Source: Chromatiales bacterium (GTDB taxonomy: Bacteria > Pseudomonadota > Gammaproteobacteria > Thiohalomonadales > Thiohalomonadaceae). Taken from it: a stretch of 64,000 bases of DNA. A program made the translations under genes and the position numbers. The stretch is from contig QKFD01000091.1 of NCBI GenBank assembly GCA_003251535.1, positions 1-64,000 of the forward strand, written 5' to 3'. Positions 8,210 to 17,319 of this stretch are shown here, piece after piece; the first letter of the stretch is position 1; every line of letters begins with the position of its first letter. Below the pieces are notes generated by a model, which had not been told where the DNA came from, did no database searches, and saw nothing but the letters and a program-made list of their open reading frames with translations.

Positions 8210-9352
8210 ATGCTACTCGACTACGAGACCCTGAAATTGGTGTGGTGGCTACTGGTGGGCGTACTGCTCATCGGCTTCGTGGTCACCGACGGCTTCGACA
8301 TGGGGGTGGGGGCGCTGCTGCCATTCCTCGGCAAAACCGATGAAGAGCGGCGCGTCATCATCAACACCGTCGGACCCCACTGGGATGGTAACCAGGTCTG
8401 GTTCATCACCGCCGGTGGCGCCATCTTCGCCGCCTGGCCGGCGGTCTACGCCGCCGCCTTCTCCGGCTTTTATGTCGCCATGCTGTTGGTGCTGTTCGCC
8501 CTCTTCTTCCGCCCGGTGGGCTTTGACTACCGCTCCAAGCTGAAGGATCCGCGTTGGCGCAGCACCTGGGATTGGGGGCTGTTCATCGGCGGCGCCGTAC
8601 CGGCCCTGCTGTTTGGCGTCGCCTTCGGCAACATCATCCTCGGCGTCCCGTTCCAGTATGACGAGCTGCTACGCCCCACCTACACCGGCTCCTTCTTCGG
8701 CCTGCTGCGCCCCTTCGCCCTGCTGGCCGGGGTGGTATCGCTGTCGATGCTGGTGATGCATGGTGCGGTCTGGCTGGCACTCCGCACCGCCGATCCCATC
8801 GAGTCGCGCGCCCGGCGGGTGGCCCAGGTGGCGGGCCTGGTACTCATCGCCGCCTTCGCCGCGGCCGGGGTGTGGCTCTGGCTGGGGGTGGAGGGCTACC
8901 GCATCGTCACCATGCCCCCCACCGATGCCCTGCCCAATCCACTGGCCAAGACCGTGGTCACCGCCGCCGGGGCGTGGCTAGAGAACTACAGCCGCTACCC
9001 CTGGCTACTGGCGGCACCGCTGGCCGGCCTCCTGGGGGCCGCCGCCACCATCCTGCTGGTGGGTGCCGGGCGGGCCGGCTGGGCCTTTGTCACCAGTGCC
9101 AGCGCCATGGCCGGGGTGATCCTCACCGCCGGGGGTTCGATGTTCCCCTTTGTGATGCCCTCCAATACCCACCCGGGCCACTCCCTGACCCTGTGGGACG
9201 CCTCCTCCAGCCAGCTCACCCTGACGGTGATGTTCTGGGCGGCGGCGCTCTTCGTGCCCATCATCCTCGCCTACACCACCTGGACCTACCGCGCCATGTG
9301 GGGCAAGTGGACGGTGGAGTACATCCGCGCCCATGACAAAGAGGCCTACTGA
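8210..9352 (+). CDS. cydB: cytochrome bd ubiquinol oxidase subunit II
   Basis: Membrane partner of CydA in the bd oxidase heterodimer. It has 380 residues, as in E. coli CydB. The conserved first block FVVTDGFDMGVGALLPFLG and the following VGPHWDGNQVWFITAGGA are diagnostic, as is the C-terminal LTLWDASSSQLTL segment. Eight to nine hydrophobic helices are visible. It lies 38 bp after cydA with an AGAGGT ribosome-binding site, and is followed by cydX and ybgE in the same unit. Confidence 0.97.
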   Translation: MLLDYETLKLVWWLLVGVLLIGFVVTDGFDMGVGALLPFLGKTDEERRVIINTVGPHWDGNQVWFITAGGAIFAAWPAVYAAAFSGFYVAMLLVLFALFFRPVGFDYRSKLKDPRWRSTWDWGLFIGGAVPALLFGVAFGNIILGVPFQYDELLRPTYTGSFFGLLRPFALLAGVVSLSMLVMHGAVWLALRTADPIESRARRVAQVAGLVLIAAFAAAGVWLWLGVEGYRIVTMPPTDALPNPLAKTVVTAAGAWLENYSRYPWLLAAPLAGLLGAAATILLVGAGRAGWAFVTSASAMAGVILTAGGSMFPFVMPSNTHPGHSLTLWDASSSQLTLTVMFWAAALFVPIILAYTTWTYRAMWGKWTVEYIRAHDKEAY

Positions 9353-9385
9353 GGCCGCCCCACCCTCTACATAGGAGATCGCACC

Positions 9386-9502
9386 ATGTGGTATTTCGCC
9401 TGGATCCTCGGTGTCCTGCTGGCCTGCGCCCTCGGCGTGATCAACGCCATGTGGTTGGAGGCAGAGCTCGATGACGACTGCGGTGATGGCCCATGCCATT
9501 GA
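9386..9502 (+). CDS. cydX: cytochrome bd oxidase small subunit CydX
   Basis: Thirty-eight-residue single-helix subunit needed for a stable bd oxidase. It begins MWYFAWILGVLLACALGVI, nearly the same as E. coli CydX over the helix, with the usual Trp-Tyr-Phe start and the glutamate after the helix. An AGGAGAT ribosome-binding site lies 5 nt before the ATG. The tail DDDCGDGPCH is unusual in ending with two cysteines and a histidine. The gene overlaps the ybgE start by 10 bp. Confidence 0.92.
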   Translation: MWYFAWILGVLLACALGVINAMWLEAELDDDCGDGPCH

Positions 9503-9804
9503 GCCTACCCCACCCCAGCGGCAGCGGATTCCGCGTCCCCTATCCCAACCCCTTGGCGGCCCGCCTGCTCTCGCTGAGTGCAGCCCTCGGCCTCTCCGGC
9601 TGGGTACTGGTGGTCCCCTCCCAGTTCAGCGGCCTCGGTCACGGCCTGCTGTCGCTGCTGATGCTGGGGCTGGCCGCCGGCTTTATCCACGGCGTCGGCT
9701 TTGTCCCGCGCCTGACCCCTTGGCGCCTGCTGTTCCACCCGCTACTGGCGTGGAGCGCCATGGCCGTGGGGACCGCCCTGGCACTGGCCACCCCCGTGGG
9801 TTGA
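9493..9804 (+). CDS. ybgE: cyd operon protein YbgE
   Basis: Membrane protein of 103 residues with three hydrophobic segments (about 22-45, 50-70 and 80-100). The short motif GFIHGVGFVPR and the position right after cydX match the YbgE family, which accompanies cydABX in proteobacteria; its exact role is unsettled. The ATG at 9493 overlaps the end of cydX by 10 bp, so translation is likely coupled. Confidence 0.82.
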   Translation: MPLSLPHPSGSGFRVPYPNPLAARLLSLSAALGLSGWVLVVPSQFSGLGHGLLSLLMLGLAAGFIHGVGFVPRLTPWRLLFHPLLAWSAMAVGTALALATPVG

Positions 9805-9829
9805 ACTAGCGCCAGCGCCACGGGCACCC

Positions 9830-9869
9830 GGCAGCGGATGGGGAGGGTCTCAGCCCCATCCGCCCTGCC
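9830..9869. repeat. strong stem-loop between ybgE and sqr
   Basis: GCGGATGGGG (9834-9843) and CCCCATCCGC (9854-9863) form a perfect 10-bp stem with a 10-nt loop. GGCA and TGCC outside it extend the stem after a 2-nt bulge. There is no T-run, so it looks like a processing or mRNA-stability element, or a weak terminator separating cyd from sqr, rather than a classical intrinsic terminator. Confidence 0.55.
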
Positions 9870-9910
9870 CACAACCGCCACTCTCCCCTCCACCACCCTG
9901 AGGTTCCTCC

Positions 9911-11185
9911 ATGGCCCATATCGTCATTCTGGGCGCCGGCACCGGCGGCCTGCCCTGCGCCTATGAGTTGCGCGACGCCCTCGGCCGCGACCACCGCATC
10001 ACCGTGGTCAACGGTGCCGACTACTTCCAGTTTGTCCCCTCCAACCCCTGGGTTGGGGTGGGTTGGCGCAAGCGCGCCGACATCACCTTTCCGTTACAGC
10101 CCTATCTGGCGCGCCGCCAGATCCAGTTTGTCTGCGATTGGGTAACCGCCCTCGAACCGGCAGAGAACCGGATCCGCCTACGCTCCGGCGGCTGGCTCGA
10201 CTATGACTATCTGGTCATCGCCACCGGCCCCCGCCTCGCCTTCGATGAGATTGAAGGTGCCGGCCCCCACGGCGGCCACACCCACTCGGTCTGCACCGTT
10301 GACCACGCAGAGCTGGCCCACGCCGACTATCTCGCCCTCACCGAGGAGCCCGGGCCGGTGATCATCGGCGCCTTCCAAGGGGCGAGCTGCTTTGGCCCCG
10401 CCTATGAGTTCGCCGCGGTCGTTGACACCGATCTGCGCCGGCGCCGCATCCGCGACCGGGTACCGATGACCTTCGTCACCTCCGAGCCCTACATCGGCCA
10501 CCTCGGCCTCGGCGGCGTGGGTGACTCCAAGGGGATGCTGGAGTCGGAGCTACGCACCCGCCACATCAAGTGGATCTGCAACGCCAAGGTGACCCAGGTG
10601 ACGCCGGGGGTGATGCACGTGGCAGAGCATGACGACAATGGCCAGCGGGTGCGCGAACACAGCCTACCGTTCCGCTTCTCCATGATGCTGCCCGCCTTCC
10701 AAGGGGTGGAGGCGGTCCGCGGTGCGGCGGGGTTGGCCAATGCCCGCGGTTTTATCGAGGTCGATGAGATCCAGCGCAACCCCACCTATCGCAACATCTA
10801 CGCCCTCGGTGTCTGCATCGCCATCCCACCGGTGGAGCAGACCCCAGTCCCCACCGGCGCCCCCAAGACCGGCTACATGATCGAGTCGATGACCACCGCC
10901 ATCGTCCACAACATCCGCGACGAGCTGGCCGGCAAGACGCCACACGAGACCGGCACCTGGAACGCCATCTGCCTCGCCGACATGGGTGACTCTGGCGCCG
11001 CCTTCGTGGCACTACCGCAGATCCCGCCGCGCAATGTCACCTGGTTCAAAAAGGGGCGCTGGGTCCACTGGGCCAAGATCGCCTTTGAGAAGTACTTCAT
11101 GCACAAAATGAAGAGCGGCACGTCAGAGCCAATCTATGAGAAATATGTGTTGAAGCTGCTGGGAATTGCGCGCTTGAAGCGGTGA
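9911..11185 (+). CDS. sqr: sulfide:quinone oxidoreductase, type I
   Basis: FAD-dependent, membrane-associated enzyme that oxidises sulfide to sulfur/polysulfide and passes electrons to the quinone pool. It has 424 residues. The N-terminal dinucleotide fold GAGTGGLP is followed by YFQFVPSNPWVGVGW. The three redox cysteines fall at C128, C160 (GASCFGPAYE) and C354 (WNAICLADMGD), matching the numbering of Acidithiobacillus and Rhodobacter type I enzymes (about 128/160/356). PVPTGAPKTGYMIE and the amphipathic C-terminus (KRWVHW-like, then KYFMHKMK) also match. Overall similarity to the A. ferrooxidans enzyme is high by memory. It starts 106 bp after ybgE, so it may share the cyd transcript or have its own promoter; bd oxidases tolerate sulfide, which makes the neighbourhood sensible. 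Confidence 0.92.
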   Translation: MAHIVILGAGTGGLPCAYELRDALGRDHRITVVNGADYFQFVPSNPWVGVGWRKRADITFPLQPYLARRQIQFVCDWVTALEPAENRIRLRSGGWLDYDYLVIATGPRLAFDEIEGAGPHGGHTHSVCTVDHAELAHADYLALTEEPGPVIIGAFQGASCFGPAYEFAAVVDTDLRRRRIRDRVPMTFVTSEPYIGHLGLGGVGDSKGMLESELRTRHIKWICNAKVTQVTPGVMHVAEHDDNGQRVREHSLPFRFSMMLPAFQGVEAVRGAAGLANARGFIEVDEIQRNPTYRNIYALGVCIAIPPVEQTPVPTGAPKTGYMIESMTTAIVHNIRDELAGKTPHETGTWNAICLADMGDSGAAFVALPQIPPRNVTWFKKGRWVHWAKIAFEKYFMHKMKSGTSEPIYEKYVLKLLGIARLKR

Positions 11186-11227
11186 GGGAGTGGCGGGGCG
11201 TGGGGCACAGCACCCACGCCGCCTCAC
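11182..11227. repeat. long hairpin at the end of sqr
   Basis: GTGAGG (11182-11187, containing the sqr stop) pairs with CCTCAC (11222-11227), and GCGTGGG (11198-11204) pairs with CCCACGC (11213-11219). No T-run follows, so it may act as a Rho-assisted 3' end. The rest of the 11186-11427 gap shows no gene I can support. Confidence 0.45.
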
Positions 11228-11427
11228 TGGACGGAGCGGCCACGAACGGCCAGCGGCCTCACCTGAGCGTGGCGCTATCCCTGTCACGATAGGCCGTCCA
11301 TATGATGCGCAGCGAGGTCAAAAAACGCCGTGGATGGGACACACCCATGGCCGTGAAAACAGAGCCAGCCCCAAAAGCGCTGGCAGCGCAGCCCCCCTCT
11401 GATGGTCCCCTCACAACTTGTCTCCCT

Positions 11428-12093
<666 letters not shown>

Positions 12094-12160
12094 TTACTCT
12101 GCACGGAGGAGTGGGCTCGTCTACCTTACAGCAAAGCCCCGTGGCGACAAGGAGTTGACC

Positions 12161-12739
12161 ATGGCGTTCGCCTACGCCGTTGAGCTGTTGCTGCATCGAC
12201 TCGGGATCACCTACGAGCTGCACACCCTCTACCGCCACACAACACCCCATGCAGCGGCCAGCCAGCTCGGTTTCACCTTGGATGCGTTGGCGCGGGCACT
12301 ACTCCTCCATGATCGCGCTGGCCCCGTGTTGGCGATCCTCCCCGCCAACCGGCAGCTAGAGCTATCCACCCTGCGTCGCCACCTTGCGCGTCCCCAGCTG
12401 CTCCCCCTCCCCGCGGGCCTCCTGCGCCACCACCGGATCCACTACCCCGCCCATAGCCTCCCCCCTCTAGCCCAGCTGCACCAGCTAACGACCGTGGTGG
12501 ATCTGCACCTGGTGCAGCCGCCACAGATCTGGTTGAGCACAGGGATCGAGGGGCAACTCATCTGCCTGGCGAGTGAGCCCTTCTGCCGCCTCCAAGGTAA
12601 CGCCAGCTGGTGCCAGTTCACCCAGATCCAGGCCCACCGCCCCCGCTACGGTCGCACCCCCTACCCCTGGCCCAAGCCAGAGCACGGCCACTCTGCCATC
12701 CGCTTTCCCCGCCGGGCGCGCCGGGCACAACGTGCCTGA
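12161..12739 (+). CDS. YbaK/aminoacyl-tRNA editing domain-like protein
   Basis: Protein of 192 residues whose first ~150 residues resemble the YbaK/ProX aminoacyl-tRNA deacylase fold. A helix (LLLHRLGITYELH) leads to an H-x3-AAxxLG segment, then a strand ALLLHDRAGPVLAILPANRQLELSTLRRHL that mirrors the family's K-x-L-(V/L)-x-D...PAxxxLxxxxL block. The family's lysine before the strand is arginine or alanine here (LARALLLH), so deacylase activity is doubtful. The ATG at 12161 follows AGGAGTTG. The basic tail RRARRAQRA might bind nucleic acid. It is divergent from murU (73 bp). Family membership is moderately sure, function is not. Confidence 0.6.
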   Translation: MAFAYAVELLLHRLGITYELHTLYRHTTPHAAASQLGFTLDALARALLLHDRAGPVLAILPANRQLELSTLRRHLARPQLLPLPAGLLRHHRIHYPAHSLPPLAQLHQLTTVVDLHLVQPPQIWLSTGIEGQLICLASEPFCRLQGNASWCQFTQIQAHRPRYGRTPYPWPKPEHGHSAIRFPRRARRAQRA

Positions 12740-12879
12740 ATAGCGCTAGTCCTTGGCAAGCGACGCGAGTATCGTGCAGCTGCCGTGCGCCGCCCCAAAG
12801 TAGTCCAGTGCGGCACCTCGGTCACCATCTCTTCAAATGGGCCAGCTATGCTGGACTATTCGGTCCTCAAGGAGCCCTG

Positions 12880-14232
12880 ATGCAACAGCCTGTGATGCCC
12901 GCGACGGAGAAGCAGAAGCGTCCCCCTCGGCAGCGCGGGGTGCGCTACAAGGACGACGCCGATATCGCCGCCTGGCTGAGTGACGTAAAGCGGGCGGATG
13001 AGGAGCGCTTCTTTAACTTCGTCGCCCGACTGCCGCCAGAGATCCGGGCCGAGACCATCGTCGAACTCCCCGCCCCTATCCAGCTCGATCTGCTAGAGCA
13101 GCTGGAGCCGGCCGCCCTCATCGAGGTGATGACCAGCCTAGAGACCGACGACGCCACCGATCTCATGCAGCTGCTATGGGACCTGGACCCGGAGAAGGGG
13201 GAGGCGGTCTTCGCCGGGCTGGATGAGCGGCTCCAGGGCACCATCCGGCGCTTGATGATCTACGAAGATCGCCAAGCGGGCTCCCTGATGCAGACGGAGC
13301 TGTTCGCCGCCCGCGCCAACGAGACCATCCAGAACTCAGTCAAACGGCTGCGCAAGCTGAAGCAGCAGGGGATGTTGGACAACCCCAACGACGTCTTTGT
13401 GGTGGACGATCGCAACCGGCTACTGCGGGTGATCCCGCTGGCCGAGCTGATCCTGGTGCCGATGCGCAGCCACTACCAAGATGTGATGGAGCAGTTCCCC
13501 GAGCCCCACCAGGTGGAGGCGACCGCCCCTATCGATGAGGCCGTGCGGGCCATCGAGCGCTACGACCTGGCCATCCTGCCGGTGGTCGATCGGGATGGCC
13601 ATCTACTCGGCCAGATCACCCACGACGACGCCATGGATGTGGTGCAGGAACGCGCCACCGCGCAGATCTACCACCTGGCCCAGTTGAGCCCCGAGGAGGA
13701 GCTGCGTGAGAGCGCGGTGGAGACCGGTCGCTCCCGCGCCTTCTGGCTGGCCATCAATCTGTTCAATGTCACCTTGGTCTCCTACGTCATCGGTTTCTTT
13801 GAACAGGCCATCGAGGCGGCGGTGGCGCTGGCGGTGCTGATGCCCATCGTGGCCAACATGGCGGGTACCGCTGCCGTCCAGACCCTCACCGTGGTGGTAC
13901 GACAGATGGCGCTGGGGGAGCTGACCATCGGCAACGCCTTCACGATGGTCCGCAAGGAGTTGACCATTGCCACAGGCAACGGGGTGCTGTTTGGTCTGTT
14001 GGCGATGTTGATGAGTTGGTGGCGCTTCGGTTCGCTCCAACTGGGGGCGGTGGTGGCGATAGCGATGGGTTTTAGCATGTTTCTGGCCGCCCTCCTGGGG
14101 GCGACCATCCCGGTACTACTGAAGCGGTTTGGGATCGATCCGGCGGTGGCCAGCTCCACCTTGGTGATCACCCTGATGGATGTGATCGGCTTCTTCTCCT
14201 TCCTGGCACTGGCCAGCGCGGTGCTGTTATAG
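12880..14232 (+). CDS. mgtE: magnesium transporter MgtE
   Basis: Mg2+-selective channel/transporter of the inner membrane with 450 residues, the usual length. The N-terminal helical MgtE_N domain (about 25-150) contains LEQLEPAALIEVMTSLETDDATDLMQ and is followed by two CBS domains (about 155-275). The five-helix membrane domain (about 305-450) contains AVLMPIVANMAGTAAVQT and DPAVASSTLVITLMDVIGF, the pore-lining and Mg2+-site segments. The start at 12880 has AAGGAG 6 nt upstream, and upstream in-frame codons lack family similarity. A short CCAGC-TAT-GCTGG repeat lies in the leader near 12842. Regulation in the family is by intracellular Mg2+ binding to the N and CBS domains. Confidence 0.95.
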   Translation: MQQPVMPATEKQKRPPRQRGVRYKDDADIAAWLSDVKRADEERFFNFVARLPPEIRAETIVELPAPIQLDLLEQLEPAALIEVMTSLETDDATDLMQLLWDLDPEKGEAVFAGLDERLQGTIRRLMIYEDRQAGSLMQTELFAARANETIQNSVKRLRKLKQQGMLDNPNDVFVVDDRNRLLRVIPLAELILVPMRSHYQDVMEQFPEPHQVEATAPIDEAVRAIERYDLAILPVVDRDGHLLGQITHDDAMDVVQERATAQIYHLAQLSPEEELRESAVETGRSRAFWLAINLFNVTLVSYVIGFFEQAIEAAVALAVLMPIVANMAGTAAVQTLTVVVRQMALGELTIGNAFTMVRKELTIATGNGVLFGLLAMLMSWWRFGSLQLGAVVAIAMGFSMFLAALLGATIPVLLKRFGIDPAVASSTLVITLMDVIGFFSFLALASAVLL

Positions 14233-14292
14233 GGATCACCCGCTGACCGACGGGGTTACAATGACCCAGCCCCTCAGCCCTGCCCAGATCCG

Positions 14293-14868
14293 ATGATCCG
14301 CCTCTGTCGCCCGCTACTACTGCTACCTCTCCTCCTCCCCCTGCTGGCCACCGCGGGCCCGCTGGAGGAGGGGTTGCAGGCGTTCCAGGCCAAACGCTAC
14401 CCCCAGGCCCTCAGCCTCTGGCGCCCCCTGGCGGAGGCAGGCAATGCCAACGCCCAGTACAACCTGGGGCTGCTCTATGCCAACGGTTGGGGGGTGGAGC
14501 AGGACCCGGTAGCGGCCCTGGAGTGGTATCGGCGTGCCGCGGCACTGGGCAATGCCGATGCCCAATACAACCTAGGGCTGATGTACGCCGAGGGGCAGGC
14601 GGTATTCCGCTCCGATCCGGAGGCCGTCAAGTGGTGGGAGCTGGCGGCGGCCCAGCAGCACCCCCAGGCCCAGTTCAACCTTGGGGTGATGTACGCCTAT
14701 GGCCGGGGCACCCGGGAGGATCCGGGCACCGCCCTGACACTATGGGAGCGGGCCGCCCGTGCCGGCTACGGCCCGGCGGCCGGGGCGCTGGCCACCGCCT
14801 TTGAGCAGGGGCTGTTTGGCCTATCCAAGGATGCCAAGGCCGCCGCCGCCTGGCGTCGGCTAGAGTGA
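14293..14868 (+). CDS. secreted Sel1-repeat (SLR) protein
   Basis: Protein of 191 residues with a signal peptide (MIRLCRPLLLLPLLLPLLATAG) and then four to five Sel1-like/TPR-like repeats of 36 residues. These are recognisable by A-x2-G-xAxAQYNLGLLYANG, GNADAQYNLGLMYAEG and HPQAQFNLGVMYAYGRG. Such repeats form an alpha-solenoid that mediates protein contacts in the periplasm. The partner is unknown. The 3' end overlaps the convergent gene by 9 bp. Confidence 0.88.
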   Translation: MIRLCRPLLLLPLLLPLLATAGPLEEGLQAFQAKRYPQALSLWRPLAEAGNANAQYNLGLLYANGWGVEQDPVAALEWYRRAAALGNADAQYNLGLMYAEGQAVFRSDPEAVKWWELAAAQQHPQAQFNLGVMYAYGRGTREDPGTALTLWERAARAGYGPAAGALATAFEQGLFGLSKDAKAAAAWRRLE

Positions 14869-15483
14869 CCCCTCACCCGCGGCTGGCTCTTTGGACTCCG
14901 AGGTTGTGGGGGTTGCCATGGCTGCGGAGGTCTCTGACCCGTCGGTGCTGGGCGGTGGCAGCTGGCGCGCCTTGCTGATCAACCCCTCCAGCACCCGTAG
15001 GTTGCTGCTGATGAACTTGAGGTCATCCGCCGCCACCCCAGCCTCCACCATCCCCCCCACCGGCACGGCGTGGCTCTTCTTCTCCCACGGCGCCAACTCG
15101 TCATCCACATAGCGCAGAAACTCAGAACAGAGGGCGGGGCCATCCTCCCCCGCCAGCGCCTGCTCGCAGAGATTGCCCTTGACCAAGGCCAGAGTGGTGA
15201 CCCGACGGGTGGTGGCGACGATCTCCCGCACCTCGGCGGGATCCGAGACCTGATCAGTGGGGGCGGGCGAGATGAGGCCAGCGCCGGTGGGGTTGGCGGT
15301 CCCCACCGCGGCACTCGGAGGCGGTTCGATCACCTCTTTGCCACCACACTGCTGCGAGTTGTAGGGGTACCAGCGGCCACCCACCTTACACTGGGCCCCG
15401 GCCATGGCGCCGCCGGTCAGTAGCAGGCCCAGTAGCAGTACAGTTAGGCGTCCGCCTGGACGCCAGGGGAGAGGATTGGACAT
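14860..15483 (-). CDS. secreted protein of unknown function
   Basis: From the ATG at 15483 the protein has 207 residues. A signal peptide (VLLLGLLLTGGAMAGAQC) may be cut before Ala-Gln-Cys. It is followed by a small Cys motif (CKVGGRWYPYNSQQCGG) near residues 31-47, a Pro/Thr-rich linker, and a helical middle region with two more cysteines (NLCEQALAGEDGPALC). The C-terminal 40 residues are Ser/Thr/Glu-rich and probably disordered. The two Cys pairs suggest periplasmic disulfides. I do not recognise a named family. It stands between the Sel1 gene (convergent, 9-bp overlap) and the end of the pst operon. Confidence 0.65.
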   Translation of the reverse strand: MSNPLPWRPGGRLTVLLLGLLLTGGAMAGAQCKVGGRWYPYNSQQCGGKEVIEPPPSAAVGTANPTGAGLISPAPTDQVSDPAEVREIVATTRRVTTLALVKGNLCEQALAGEDGPALCSEFLRYVDDELAPWEKKSHAVPVGGMVEAGVAADDLKFISSNLRVLEGLISKARQLPPPSTDGSETSAAMATPTTSESKEPAAGEGSL

Positions 15484-15655
15484 TGGAGTAGACCTTGCGA
15501 GCTGTTTGCGGTGAACCCCCGTCCCCATGGGCCGGTAGCACGCTCACCCCGTGAGGACTCCGCACCGGAGCGCTCCCTCGCCACCGCCGCTAGCTACCGC
15601 CGGGATCGGCTCGATTATGCCAGAGTCCCACCCCTGGGCCACCCCTTGGCCCAAA

Positions 15656-15686
15656 AACAGCAAGGCCGCCCTGGGGGCGGCCTTGC
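15656..15686 (-). terminator. intrinsic terminator of the pstC-A-B-phoU operon
   Basis: GCAAGGCCGCC and its complement GGCGGCCTTGC (15660-15670 and 15676-15686) form an 11-bp stem with a 5-nt loop. On the minus strand it is followed by TGTTTTTGG. It lies 26 bp after phoU ends. The 15484-15711 interval holds no other feature I can support. Confidence 0.85.
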
Positions 15687-15711
15687 GAAGGCAGAGCCGA
15701 CTCAGGAGCGG

Positions 15712-16428
15712 CTAGTCGGGGCGCTTCGCCTCCGCCTCCAGCTGGTCCAGGCTGATGTGGCGCACATCCTTGCCCTTCACCATATAGATGAGATATTCGC
15801 AGATGTTACGGGCGTGGTCGCCAATCCGCTCCAGGGCGCGGGCCGACCAGATGACATCCAGCACCCGGGTGATGGTGCGCGGGTCCTCCATCATGAAGGT
15901 GATGAGCTGGCGCATGACCGACTCATACTCCTTATCCACCTTCATATCCTCCCGTGCCACCGCCGCCGCCGCTTCAGGATCCATACGGGCGAAGGCGTCG
16001 AGGGCATCGTGCAGCATCTGCCGCACATGGTTACCGAGGTGACGCACCTCCACCATCAGGGTGCGGCCGCCGGCGTGGCCGGAGTCGGCCAGGCGCAACG
16101 CCATGCGGCCGATGCGCTCCGCCTGGTCCCCGATCCGCTCCAGATCCGTAATGGTCTTCACCACCGCCACCAGCAGACGCAGGTCACTGGCGGCCGGTTG
16201 ACGGCGGGCCAACACCCGGGAGCACTCCTCGTCGATGGCCACCTCCAGGGCGTTGACGCGGTAGTCGGAGGAGACCACCTTCTCACCCAGCTCGACGTTC
16301 TCCTCGGTCAGGGCGACGATGGCATCCGCCAACTGCTGCTCCACCATGCCACCCATGGCCAGCACGCGGTTGCGGATATCCTCCAACTCCACATTGAACT
16401 GTTGGGAGATATGGGTGCCGAGTTTCAT
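15712..16428 (-). CDS. phoU: phosphate signalling protein PhoU
   Basis: Negative regulator linking the Pst transporter to the PhoR kinase. It has 238 residues of all-alpha structure with two PhoU repeats. The opening [30 protein letters not shown] and the metal-site motifs ([17 protein letters not shown] near 95-110 and [17 protein letters not shown] near 200-215) are clear. It is the last gene of pstC-pstA-pstB-phoU, 32 bp after pstB, and is followed by an intrinsic terminator. Confidence 0.96.
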   Translation of the reverse strand: MKLGTHISQQFNVELEDIRNRVLAMGGMVEQQLADAIVALTEENVELGEKVVSSDYRVNALEVAIDEECSRVLARRQPAASDLRLLVAVVKTITDLERIGDQAERIGRMALRLADSGHAGGRTLMVEVRHLGNHVRQMLHDALDAFARMDPEAAAAVAREDMKVDKEYESVMRQLITFMMEDPRTITRVLDVIWSARALERIGDHARNICEYLIYMVKGKDVRHISLDQLEAEAKRPD

Positions 16429-16460
16429 CAGTTCATTCCTTCCGGACGGTTTGCCCCGGG

Positions 16461-17297
16461 TTAACCATAGCGGCCGGTGATGTAGTCTTCGGTCTGCTTC
16501 TGGCGCGGGTTGGTAAACATGGCATCAGTATCGCCAAACTCGATCAGCTCGCCCAGATACATAAAGGCGGTGTAGTCGGAGACACGCGCCGCCTGCTGCA
16601 TGTTGTGGGTGACGATGACAATGGTGTAGCGCGCCTTCAATTCGTAGATTAGCTCTTCGATCTTGAGCGTGGAGATGGGGTCGAGGGCCGAGGCCGGCTC
16701 ATCCAGGAGCAACACCTCCGGCTCGATGGCGATGGCGCGGGCGATCACCAAGCGCTGCTGCTGACCACCGGAGAGGCCAAGGGCGTTGTCCTCCAGCCGA
16801 TCCTTCACCTCATCCCACAGCGCGGCGCCACGTAGCGCCTGCTCCACCACCTCATCCAGGATGCGGCGGCTGTTCACCCCCTGGATGCGCAGTCCGTAGG
16901 CGACATTCTCATAGATGGATTTGGGGAACGGATTGGGCTTCTGGAATACCATCCCCACCCGCCGCCGCAGCTGTGCCACATTGACACCGCGACCATAGAT
17001 ATCTTGGCCATCGAGGAGGATTGAGCCCTCGATGCGCACGCCATCCACCAGGTCATTCATCCGGTTGAAACAGCGCAGCAGGGTCGATTTACCACACCCG
17101 GAGGGACCGATGTAGGCGGTCACCCGCCGCTTGGGGATGGTCATGTTGATGTTGGTGAGGGCGCGCTTATCCCCGTAATAGAGATCCAGCGACTGCACCT
17201 CCAGGGCGATCTCTTCGGTCTCCAGATTGAGGTAGCGTTGCTCCCGCTCCAGCGCGCTGAAGTCGATGCCGTGGGTCATGTTGCTCTGCGTAGTCAT
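16461..17297 (-). CDS. pstB: phosphate ABC transporter ATP-binding protein PstB
   Basis: ATPase of the high-affinity phosphate importer, with 278 residues. Walker [10 protein letters not shown], the ABC signature LSGGQQQR, Walker [12 protein letters not shown] and the H-loop [21 protein letters not shown] are all intact. [17 protein letters not shown] in the Q-loop region is the PstB-specific segment. It sits 22 bp after pstA and 32 bp before phoU. Confidence 0.97.
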   Translation of the reverse strand: MTTQSNMTHGIDFSALEREQRYLNLETEEIALEVQSLDLYYGDKRALTNINMTIPKRRVTAYIGPSGCGKSTLLRCFNRMNDLVDGVRIEGSILLDGQDIYGRGVNVAQLRRRVGMVFQKPNPFPKSIYENVAYGLRIQGVNSRRILDEVVEQALRGAALWDEVKDRLEDNALGLSGGQQQRLVIARAIAIEPEVLLLDEPASALDPISTLKIEELIYELKARYTIVIVTHNMQQAARVSDYTAFMYLGELIEFGDTDAMFTNPRQKQTEDYITGRYG

Positions 17298-17319
17298 GGG
17301 GGGCTATCTCGATAGCATA

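Noticed and set aside
12610-12879. Longer MgtE start overlapping the YbaK-like gene
   Set aside because: The extra residues are shadow sequence. MgtE similarity and a good ribosome-binding site begin at 12880.
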